Below are positions 1-5,511 of a stretch of 5,511 nt of DNA, in pieces. The notes beneath the pieces were generated by a model, which saw nothing but the letters and a program-made list of their open reading frames with translations, was not told the DNA's origin and ran no database searches. Position 1 is the stretch's first letter; each line of letters starts with the position of its first letter. Origin of the DNA: an uncultured Actinomycetes bacterium (GTDB lineage Bacteria; Actinomycetota; Thermoleophilia; Gaiellales; F1-60-MAGs149); NCBI GenBank assembly GCA_903847495.1, contig CAINDT010000451.1, positions 1-5,511 of the forward strand. Reading direction: 5' to 3'. Made by a program: the position numbers and the translations under genes.

Positions 1-1
1 G

Positions 2-430
2 ACGAGCGCGCGCGTGCCGGTCAATGCCGTCGGCGATCTCGCAGCCTGGCTGGACCAGCCGGTCACCAAGCTCGTCGTATCGGGCGATCCCGAGCGCATG
101 GATGCGCTTCGCGACGATCTCGTGCCTCGCTTCGGCGACCGCGCGTTCATCGCCAAGTCGCTCCCGTTCTACCTCGAGGTCGCGGCGCCCGGTGTGCACA
201 AGGGCGTCGGCTGCCAGGTCGTCGCCGACCTGCTCGGGCTCGACCAGCAGCACTGCGTGACGATCGGTGACGGTGAGAACGATCTCGAGCTGATCGACTG
301 GGCCGGCTACGGCATCGCCGTCGGCGGTGGACACCCCGAGCTGCTCCGTCGCGCCGACTGGATCGCCCCCTCGATCGACGATGACGGCGTCCCGCGCGTG
401 CTGCAGGCGATCGCCGAGGCGCGCTCGTAA
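2..430 (+). CDS. Cof-type HAD-superfamily phosphatase, C-terminal part (5' truncated)
   Basis: The reading frame is open from the window edge, so the N-terminus with the catalytic DxD motif and much of the cap domain lie outside. The visible 142 residues carry the rear half of the HAD active site. The motif III lysine is in HKGVG (lysine codon at 200-202). Motif IV is GDGENDLELI, beginning at 266, whose acidic residues hold Mg2+ in this family. The stretches GYGIAVGGGHPELLRRADWIAPSIDDDGV fit the ending typical of Cof/type IIB members, with a bound-off 'AD-I-P--D-DGV' tail. Known members are cytosolic phosphatases acting on sugar phosphates, flavin or nucleotide phosphates. The substrate cannot be told here. 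A GTG lies at 14, but it is internal to the fold and is probably not the true start. The stop is 19 nt before serS, in the same direction. I am confident of the family and not of the substrate. Confidence 0.88.
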   Translation, partial: TSARVPVNAVGDLAAWLDQPVTKLVVSGDPERMDALRDDLVPRFGDRAFIAKSLPFYLEVAAPGVHKGVGCQVVADLLGLDQQHCVTIGDGENDLELIDWAGYGIAVGGGHPELLRRADWIAPSIDDDGVPRVLQAIAEARS

Positions 431-436
431 CGGCGG

Positions 437-442
437 TAGGCT
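437..442 (+). promoter_or_regulatory. Probable -10 element (TAGGCT) for a leaderless serS mRNA
   Basis: TAGGCT matches TANNNT and is followed by exactly 7 nt (GTCGGCC) and then the serS ATG. In actinobacteria and Deinococcus this arrangement places transcription initiation at or next to the start codon. No Shine-Dalgarno sequence of usable strength lies in the gap, and no clear TTGACA-like -35 box is visible 16-18 nt upstream. The same geometry recurs at 3778-3793. The promoter role is inferred from sequence only. Confidence 0.6.
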
Positions 443-449
443 GTCGGCC

Positions 450-1736
450 ATGATCGATCTCCGCCTCGTCCGCTCCGACCCCGACGCCGTCCGCGAGGCG
501 CTCGCCCGCCGTGGCGACGCCGAGTTGCTCGACCCCGTCCTCGCTCTCGATACCGAGCGCCGCGCCCTGCAGGTGCAGGTCGATGAGCTGCGCGCCGAGC
601 GCAACCGCGCCTCGGAGGAGATCGGCGGTCTGATGAAGTCCGCCAAGGACGATCCGTCCGCCAAGGCCAAGGCCGAGGCCGCCCAGGCGGAGATGCGCAC
701 GCTCAAGGAGTCGCTGGACGGGCTCGAGGAGTCGCTGCGCGACTTCGACGAGCGCCTCAATGACGCCCTGCTCGTCGTGCCGAACCTCCCCCATCCCGAG
801 TCGCCGCTCGGCAACACGGACGAGGATGCACGCGAGCTGCGCGTCGTCGGGGAGATCCCCACGTTCGACTTCGAGCCGCGCGACCACCTCGAACTGGCCG
901 GCAGCGGCATCGACATGGAGCGCGGCGCACGCACGTCGGGCTCGCGCTTCGGCTACCTGACCGGCGACATCGCGCGCCTCTGGTGGGCGATCTCGCGCAT
1001 GGCGCTCGACACGCTCGCCGATGGCGGCTTCACGCCCGTGATCCCGCCGGTGATGGTGCGCGAAGAGGCGATGTACTCCACGGGCTTCTTCCCGACGGAT
1101 CGCCAGAGCGTCTACTCGCTGTCGGACGACGACCTCTTCATGGTCGGCACCAGCGAGGTGCCGCTGGCCGCGTTCCACGCGAGCGAGATCCTCGCCGAGG
1201 CGGACCTGCCGCTGCGCTACGCCGGCCTGTCCTCGTGCTTCCGCCGCGAGGCCGGCGCTGCGGGCCGCGACACGCGCGGCATCTTCCGCCTGCACCAGTT
1301 CGAGAAGGTCGAGATGTTCTCGTTCTGCCACCCGGAGAAGAGCTGGGACGAGCATCTGCACCTGCTGTCGATCGAGGAGTCGATCGCGCAGTCGCTCGGC
1401 CTGACGTATCGCGTCGTCGATATCGCCGTGGGCGATCTCGGCGCGTCGGCCGCGCGCAAGTACGACATCGAAGTCTGGCTGCCGGGCCAGCAGCGCTTCC
1501 GCGAGCTGACCAGCTGCTCGAACTGCACCGACTACCAGGCGCGCCGTCTCGACACGCGCTTCCGTCCCGAGAAGGGCAGCCCACAGGTCGTACACACGCT
1601 CAACGGCACCGCCGTGACGAGCTCGCGCACCGTTATCGCCGTGCTCGAGCAGCATCAGCAGGCCGACGGCACGGTCCAAGTGCCCCAGCCGCTGCTGCAC
1701 TACGGCGCGCCGGCGGTGATCGACCCCCGCACGTAG
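450..1736 (+). CDS. serS: Seryl-tRNA synthetase (class II)
   Basis: This cytosolic enzyme charges tRNA-Ser, and also tRNA-Sec where present, with serine using ATP. The 428-residue length is normal for bacterial SerRS. Residues 1 to about 108 are the tRNA-binding arm: a short N-terminal segment, then a long charged antiparallel coiled coil (about 28-108) ending at VVPNLPHPESPLG. The class II core follows. Motif 1 is around GGFTPVIPPVMV (192-203). The serine-binding TSE loop is at 234-236. Motif 2 is FRREAGAAGRDTRGIFRLHQFEKVE (264-288). The CSNC..YQARR segment follows, and motif 3 is NGTAVTSSRTVIAVLE (385-400), with the ATP-binding arginine R393 kept. The ATG at 450 is chosen because MIDLRLVRSDPDAVREAL is the standard SerRS N-terminus and because TAGGCT sits 7 nt before it. 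An in-frame upstream start at 327 would overlap the HAD gene and add a non-homologous extension. No key residue appears lost. Confidence 0.98.
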   Translation: MIDLRLVRSDPDAVREALARRGDAELLDPVLALDTERRALQVQVDELRAERNRASEEIGGLMKSAKDDPSAKAKAEAAQAEMRTLKESLDGLEESLRDFDERLNDALLVVPNLPHPESPLGNTDEDARELRVVGEIPTFDFEPRDHLELAGSGIDMERGARTSGSRFGYLTGDIARLWWAISRMALDTLADGGFTPVIPPVMVREEAMYSTGFFPTDRQSVYSLSDDDLFMVGTSEVPLAAFHASEILAEADLPLRYAGLSSCFRREAGAAGRDTRGIFRLHQFEKVEMFSFCHPEKSWDEHLHLLSIEESIAQSLGLTYRVVDIAVGDLGASAARKYDIEVWLPGQQRFRELTSCSNCTDYQARRLDTRFRPEKGSPQVVHTLNGTAVTSSRTVIAVLEQHQQADGTVQVPQPLLHYGAPAVIDPRT

Positions 1737-1742
1737 AACGCC

Positions 1743-3155
1743 ATGAGCGCACCGCGTCGTCGTCAGCTAATCCGCTCGGTCGGCCTGATCGGCGCCATCG
1801 GCGTCGCCGTCGCCGGCATGGCGCCGACGATGGCGATGAACCTGAATCCGCAGCAGCTCGCCGAGCACGTCGGCCCTGCCGTGCCGCTCGTGTTCGTCCT
1901 CGCCACGGTCGGCGTGACGCTGATCGCGTGGTGCTTCGCGCGCCTCAGCAGCCTCTATCCGAACGCCGGTGCGGCGTACCGCTTCGCTGGCGAGACGATC
2001 GGTGCCCGCACCGGCTTCGTCGCCGGCTGGTCACTCGCCGGCGCGTACCTCGCCTTCGGCGGCGTGTTCATCGGTGCCGTCTCGATCTTCAGCACGAGCG
2101 TGCTGGAGTCGACCGGCGTCTGGGCGACGCCGAACACGGATGTGATCGCGATCGTCGCGACGGCCGTGCTGGTGATCGTCGCCCTGGCACCGGTCCACCG
2201 CGTGACGATGATCCTGCTGGTGGCCGAGCTCGTCTCGGTCATCGCGATGGTGCTGCTGTCTCTCGACGTAATCGGCACGGTGGACTACGGCCGCCTCGGT
2301 ATCGGCGCGGCCGACATGCTGTGGCCCGCCGGCGGTGTGAGCCTCACCGCGGTCGCGCTCGCGCTCTCGTTCGCGCTGCTCTCGTTCGCCGGGTTCGAGC
2401 AGGTCACGACGCTCGGCGAGGATGCGCTCGAGCCACGCCGCCAGATCCCGATCGCATTGCTCGGCACGGCGATCGTCGGCGGCATCATCTACACGCTGAT
2501 CACCGCGGCACAGGTGATCGGCATCTACGACACGACCGGTGGCATGCAGGCGTTCGAGGCGTCGGAGGGACTCCTCCAGACGCTCGGCGACCGCTACATC
2601 TCGTCGGCGGCCGGCACCGCGTTCGAGGCGTTCGCGGTCGTCTCGGCCTTTGCCGGCGGGCTCGTCGTCGTGGTCTCGACGTCGCGCATCATCTACGCGA
2701 TCGCGCGGGACCTGACGCCCAGTGGCCGCTTCGCGCAGCTATCCGCGTCGGGTGACGCACCGCGCATGGCACTGATCGCGTGCTCGCTGTCGGGACTGTT
2801 CGAATACGGGGTGCTGCGGATCGCCTTCGACGCGTCGGCACAGGACGTCTTCTTCTGGGCGGGCACGGCCGGGGCGCTGCTGATCCTGATCCCGTACCTG
2901 CTCATGTGCATCGGCGCCGGAGCATCGTTCTGGCGCGCCGGCGGTGGCCGGCGGCTGGAGGTCGTCATCCCCGTGCTGGCCTGCGGACTGATCCTCTACA
3001 CCCTGCGCGCGAGCATCTTCCCGCTCGGCGAGGGCGCGTACGCCGCCATCCCCTTCGTCGTCCTCGCGTGGGTCGTGGCGGCGATCCTGATCGTCGTTGC
3101 GCGGCCCGCGCTCGTCGACCGCATCCGCACGGGACTCCTCGCGACGGATCTCTAG
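1743..3155 (+). CDS. APC-superfamily amino acid permease
   Basis: This 470-residue integral membrane protein has about 12 predicted hydrophobic helices, the usual size for the amino acid/polyamine/organocation family. TM1 holds the glycine-rich unwound segment GLIGAIGVAVAGMAP (14-28), where relatives bind the substrate backbone. SSLYPNAGAAYRFA (69-82) matches the family signature S-x-Y-P-x-A-G-x-Y. FAGFEQVTTLGEDALEPRRQIP (215-236) matches the conserved TM6 'F-GFE----L-EE---P-R-IP' signature. Such proteins import or exchange amino acids by proton symport or antiport, but the substrate is not readable from sequence. It starts 6 nt after the serS stop without a Shine-Dalgarno sequence or a TANNNT at leaderless spacing, so translation probably depends on read-through from serS. 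Its TAG stop overlaps the stop of the convergent gene. A serine link to serS is only a guess from position. Confidence 0.92.
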   Translation: MSAPRRRQLIRSVGLIGAIGVAVAGMAPTMAMNLNPQQLAEHVGPAVPLVFVLATVGVTLIAWCFARLSSLYPNAGAAYRFAGETIGARTGFVAGWSLAGAYLAFGGVFIGAVSIFSTSVLESTGVWATPNTDVIAIVATAVLVIVALAPVHRVTMILLVAELVSVIAMVLLSLDVIGTVDYGRLGIGAADMLWPAGGVSLTAVALALSFALLSFAGFEQVTTLGEDALEPRRQIPIALLGTAIVGGIIYTLITAAQVIGIYDTTGGMQAFEASEGLLQTLGDRYISSAAGTAFEAFAVVSAFAGGLVVVVSTSRIIYAIARDLTPSGRFAQLSASGDAPRMALIACSLSGLFEYGVLRIAFDASAQDVFFWAGTAGALLILIPYLLMCIGAGASFWRAGGGRRLEVVIPVLACGLILYTLRASIFPLGEGAYAAIPFVVLAWVVAAILIVVARPALVDRIRTGLLATDL

Positions 3156-3748
3156 CCGCCGGCGCTCTCCGTCCCGGGGCGGCGCACAAGGCGGCGCAGC
3201 CGCGGATGCGGCTTCCCCTCCGGACCGATCAGGCCGAGCACCAGCGCGATCAGCAGGATCAGACCGCCGATCCAACCGAGCTTCAGCCAGACGACCACGA
3301 CGGCCGCCGCGCCCGGTACGAGCAGCAGCCAGCGCCCCGTCACCTTGTGCGTGCCGCGATGGCGGAAGAAGCCATCGACCTTCATCAGCTTCAGCAGCTT
3401 CTGCGCCAGGATCAGCAGCGGCACGGCGCTGCCGAAGCCGGTGCCCTCGAAGATCGTGATCCAGCCGGGCCAGCCCGCGAAGATCACGAACAGCACCAGA
3501 CGGTGGTGTCGGAGCCACGAGATGTGCGCGGGTTCGATCAACTCGATCACGACCACTTCGAGCAGGAAGACGCCCCAGATCAGCCAGTCCACGGCGAGGA
3601 AGACGTTCTTCACCGTCGAGTCGGGCCAGATCAGCGGAATCAGCACCGCGGGGATCGCCAGCAGCGCCGCAATCGTCGTCGGCAGCACGAACCAGTGCTC
3701 TACGCGCTCGGCGAGCTCGTGGCGACTCTTTCGCTCGACGGCATCCAT
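3152..3748 (-). CDS. Small membrane protein resembling a voltage-sensor module without a pore
   Basis: I do not recognise this gene firmly. The 198-residue product has a charged N-terminus (ERKSRHELAERVEHW) and hydrophobic segments at about 21-41, 49-69, 84-100, 140-155 and 158-174. Its basic tail is PRLRRLVRRP. The DWLIWGVFLLE stretch (54-64) is like the S2 helix of bacterial six-helix potassium-channel proteins, with an acidic E64 at the expected place. Residues 110-131 (PLLILAQKLLKLMKVDGFFRHR) show lysines at 117, 120 and 123, an every-third-residue pattern like S4. The aspartate usual in S3 (around 'NWLDLLIV') is missing, and there is no TxGYG filter between the last two helices. Start choice: ATG at 3748 has GACAAT 7 nt upstream. 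The alternative ATG at 3757 would add three residues (MPG). It could be a decayed or repurposed channel subunit, or an unrelated membrane protein. The gene itself is well supported by its hydrophobic pattern; the family is uncertain. Confidence 0.75.
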   Translation of the reverse strand: MDAVERKSRHELAERVEHWFVLPTTIAALLAIPAVLIPLIWPDSTVKNVFLAVDWLIWGVFLLEVVVIELIEPAHISWLRHHRLVLFVIFAGWPGWITIFEGTGFGSAVPLLILAQKLLKLMKVDGFFRHRGTHKVTGRWLLLVPGAAAVVVVWLKLGWIGGLILLIALVLGLIGPEGKPHPRLRRLVRRPGTESAGG

Positions 3749-3755
3749 GCCCGGC

Positions 3756-3761
3756 ATTGTC
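3756..3761 (-). promoter_or_regulatory. Possible -10 element (GACAAT) for the minus-strand membrane protein
   Basis: Read on the minus strand, GACAAT is followed by 7 nt (GCCGGGC) and then ATG, the same spacing seen at serS and at 3791. It departs from TANNNT at its first base, so it is weaker evidence. If the true start is the ATG at 3757 instead, this hexamer would overlap it and the assignment would fail. No convincing -35 box is visible. Confidence 0.35.
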
Positions 3762-3777
3762 GGTGAACCGCGCGCGA

Positions 3778-3783
3778 TAGCGT
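3778..3783 (+). promoter_or_regulatory. Probable -10 element (TAGCGT) for the leaderless DMT transporter mRNA
   Basis: TAGCGT fits TANNNT and is followed by exactly 7 nt (GCAGGTC) and a GTG start at 3791. A partial -35-like TTGTCG lies at 3757-3762, but with a short 15-nt spacer. The arrangement repeats that of serS and argues for 3791 over an in-frame GTG at 3782, which would overlap the hexamer. Confidence 0.55.
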
Positions 3784-3790
3784 GCAGGTC

Positions 3791-4732
3791 GTGACGGGCT
3801 TCGCGGCAGGATCGGGAACGCGCCGTGCCATGTTCACGCTGGGTCTCGGCACGCTGATCATCACGCTGCAGGATCCGATCATCAAGGCGACGATGGACGA
3901 CTACCCCGTGATGGAGGCCGTCGCGATCCGCTCGGTGGTGGCGCTGCCGATCTTCCTGATCTTGCTGCGGCGCATGGGCGGCTGGCGGATTGCCTTCCAG
4001 GCCAACACCCGGCAGGCCGTGGTACGGGCGTTGCTCTTCATGGCGGCCTACACCGCCTACTTCCTCGCCTTTCCCGCGATGCCCTTGGCCGACGTCGTCG
4101 CGCTGTACTTCACCGCGCCGCTCTTCGTCGTCCTGCTGTCGCGCCCGTATCTCGGGGAGCGCCAGAGCCTGAGCCGCTGGCTCGCCGTGCTGGTGGGCTT
4201 CGCCGGCGCACTCGTCGTGGCACAGCCGGGCACCGGCGGCGTCGGCTGGGCCGCTCTGCTGCCGATCGCGGCGGCCGCGCTCTACGCCTTCGGGCAGTTG
4301 ATGGCCCGGCGCTACGGCGAGGACACCTCGGCGACGGTGCTGTCGTTCCACCAGAACTGGGTCTACCTCGTCGGCGCGCTGCTCTTCTCGTTCATCGCGA
4401 TGCCGTTCGCCGCCGCCCCCGGCGAGACGGGCAGCATGGCGTTCCTGACCCGCGCGTGGGAGGTCCCCGACCCCACGCATCTCGTGCTGCTGGCGCTGTG
4501 CGGGCCGATCGCCGTCGGCGGCACGATCCTGCTGACGAAGGCCTACCGAGAGGCGCCGCCCGGCGCCGTTACCCCGATCGAGTACATGGCCCTGATCTGG
4601 GACACGCTCTGGGGCTTCCTGATCTTCACGGAGATCCCGGGGCCGGCGACGGTCGTCGGGGCCGTGCTGATCATCGCCAGCGGCATCTTCACCGTGACGC
4701 GCGGCGCCGCGATGACCCGAGCCGCGACATGA
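3791..4732 (+). CDS. EamA-domain DMT-superfamily permease (first of tandem pair)
   Basis: The 313-residue product has about ten hydrophobic helices arranged as two EamA repeats (roughly 14-146 and 150-306), the full length for this family. Such proteins sit in the cytoplasmic membrane and import or export small metabolites. Visible landmarks are QDPIIK in TM1 (27-32), E42 and R47 at the start of TM2, the MPLADVVALYFTAPLFVVLLS segment (97-117), the LGER loop (121-124) before TM5, PGTGGVGW between the repeats, FHQN (186-189), and TKAYREAPPGAVTPIEYM near the end. The GTG at 3791 is preferred because TAGCGT lies 7 nt upstream and because the resulting MTG...TRRAM start matches MTA...QRRAM in the downstream paralogue. 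Its TGA overlaps the next ATG. The general look recalls DMT carriers annotated for S-adenosylmethionine or drugs, but the substrate is not determined. Confidence 0.92.
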   Translation: MTGFAAGSGTRRAMFTLGLGTLIITLQDPIIKATMDDYPVMEAVAIRSVVALPIFLILLRRMGGWRIAFQANTRQAVVRALLFMAAYTAYFLAFPAMPLADVVALYFTAPLFVVLLSRPYLGERQSLSRWLAVLVGFAGALVVAQPGTGGVGWAALLPIAAAALYAFGQLMARRYGEDTSATVLSFHQNWVYLVGALLFSFIAMPFAAAPGETGSMAFLTRAWEVPDPTHLVLLALCGPIAVGGTILLTKAYREAPPGAVTPIEYMALIWDTLWGFLIFTEIPGPATVVGAVLIIASGIFTVTRGAAMTRAAT

Positions 4733-5511
4733 CGGCGCTGCTGTCTGGGCTCTCCACGCAGCGACGCGCCATGGTCGCGCTGGCGGTCGGCATCTCGATC
4801 TTCTCGCTGCAGGACCCCATCCTCAAGTCGTTCTCCGGCACGTACGCGCTGACCGAGGCGATTGCCTTCCGCGGCGTCTTCGCCCTGCCCATCTTCACGC
4901 TGCTCGTGCTCAAGAGCGGCGGCCTGCCGAACCTCTGGCGCAAGCGGCCGCTCGCACTGGTCGGACGTGGCCTGCTGATGATCGCGTCGTACACGACGTT
5001 CTACCTGTCGCTGGCAGACCTCTCGCTCGCCACGACCGTCTCGCTGTGGTTCACCGGGCCGCTCTTCATGGTGGCGCTGTCTCCGCTGATCGCACATGAG
5101 CGACAGGGCTGGCGCCGCTGGGTGGCAGTCCTGGTGGGGCTCGGTGGCGTGCTCGTGATCGCGCATCCGTCGAACGACATGTCGTGGGCGGTCGTGCTGC
5201 CCGTCGCCGCCGCGATCTTCTACGCGCTCGGCCAGCTGAGCGCGCGGCGCATCGGAGGCGGTATCCCCGCTCCCGTGATGGCCTGGCATCAGAACGGCGT
5301 CTACGTCGTCGCCTCGATCGCCTTCGCTGCGCTTGCCGCACCGCTCCTGCGGTCGACCGGCGACGACGGGCCGGTCGCCTTCCTCCTGCGCCCCTGGGTC
5401 GTTCCGACACTGCGCGACGCGCTGCTGCTCGGCTTCTGTGGTGTGATCGCCGGTATCGGCAGCACGTTGATCGTGGGCGCCTACCGCTCCGCCGGCGCGG
5501 GCACGATCGGC
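4729..5511 (+). CDS. EamA-domain DMT-superfamily permease (second of tandem pair, 3' truncated)
   Basis: The frame opens at ATG 4729, inside the ATGA shared with the preceding stop, and runs without a stop to the window edge, giving 261 residues. Aligned to its neighbour, roughly 40-50 residues (the last two helices) should lie outside. It keeps the same landmarks: SLQDPILK (26-33), a TEAIAFRG segment at TM2, LATTVSLWFTGPLFMVALSP, HERQGWRRW before TM5, and WHQN (186-189). AYRSAGAGTIG at the edge matches AYREAPPGAVTP of the first copy. By eye, 24 of 51 residues are identical over the TM1-TM2 stretch. The 4-nt overlap and lack of a Shine-Dalgarno sequence imply translation by termination-reinitiation. 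The two may be independent carriers with different substrates, or partners in one complex. The substrate is unknown. Confidence 0.9.
   Translation, partial: MTALLSGLSTQRRAMVALAVGISIFSLQDPILKSFSGTYALTEAIAFRGVFALPIFTLLVLKSGGLPNLWRKRPLALVGRGLLMIASYTTFYLSLADLSLATTVSLWFTGPLFMVALSPLIAHERQGWRRWVAVLVGLGGVLVIAHPSNDMSWAVVLPVAAAIFYALGQLSARRIGGGIPAPVMAWHQNGVYVVASIAFAALAAPLLRSTGDDGPVAFLLRPWVVPTLRDALLLGFCGVIAGIGSTLIVGAYRSAGAGTIG

Noticed and set aside
385..400. Unusual SerRS motif 3 (NGTAVTSSRTVIAVLE) as a sign of altered enzyme
   Set aside because: The arginine and the following helix pattern are kept, and motif 3 varies among bacterial SerRS outside these residues, so there is no reason to infer changed function. 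Coordinates here are residue numbers in serS.
147..1700. Long open frame on the minus strand opposite the HAD gene and serS
   Set aside because: It is the shadow of a GC-rich coding region. The translation is low-complexity (Arg/Ala/Glu/Leu), has no recognisable domain, and is antisense to a certain serS.
983..2755. 590-codon plus-strand open frame across serS and the permease
   Set aside because: It is out of frame with both real genes, rich in Arg/Ala/Gly, lacks any family motif, and arises from high-GC codon bias.
3198..3213. Hairpin AGCCGC-GGAT-GCGGCT about 43 nt past the permease stop, as a terminator
   Set aside because: The stem is only 6 bp, the following tract is TTCCCC rather than T-rich, and it lies inside the opposing gene, where it encodes the basic tail. 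In such GC-rich DNA this is expected by chance.
3758..4480. Upstream extension of the minus-strand gene to a start at 4480
   Set aside because: The extra residues are antisense to the DMT permease and of shadow-like composition. Membrane-protein character begins only after the ATGs at 3757/3748.
4543..5289. Minus-strand open frame opposite the DMT pair
   Set aside because: Its composition is typical of antisense shadows (Arg, Gln, Asp, His rich), and it conflicts with two well-supported overlapping transporters.

Overview
The window is a gene-dense, very GC-rich piece of a bacterial chromosome, with G/C strongly favoured at third codon positions. High GC, almost no Shine-Dalgarno sequences, and two start codons placed exactly 7 nt after a TANNNT hexamer suggest an actinobacterium-like organism that makes many leaderless mRNAs. 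A deep-branching actinobacterial class such as Thermoleophilia is my guess. No rRNA, phylogenetic marker comparison or database search supports anything finer.

Layout. (1) 2-430 (+): the C-terminal part of a Cof-type HAD phosphatase, cut by the window's left edge. (2) 450-1736 (+): serS, a complete seryl-tRNA synthetase, with its own apparent leaderless promoter in the 19-nt gap. (3) 1743-3155 (+): an APC-superfamily amino acid permease 6 nt behind serS. (4) 3152-3748 (-): a small five-helix membrane protein that resembles a voltage-sensor module without a pore. It converges on the permease, and the two stop codons share one CTAG. (5) 3791-4732 (+): an EamA/DMT permease, divergent from (4) across about 42 nt that hold two apparent back-to-back -10 elements. 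(6) 4729-5511 (+): a second EamA/DMT permease, a paralogue of (5) with an ATGA overlap, cut by the right edge.

How the genes work together. The left block (HAD, serS, permease) pairs a housekeeping aminoacylation gene with a possible amino acid importer and a small-molecule phosphatase. The right block is all membrane transport: a divergent promoter region drives the orphan channel-like protein one way and a tandem transporter pair the other way. No mobile element, CRISPR array, RNA gene or prophage signal is visible, and no stretch above 300 nt lacks a gene. The points of most interest are the pore-less voltage-sensor-like protein, the compact divergent leaderless promoter region, and the tandem transporter pair.
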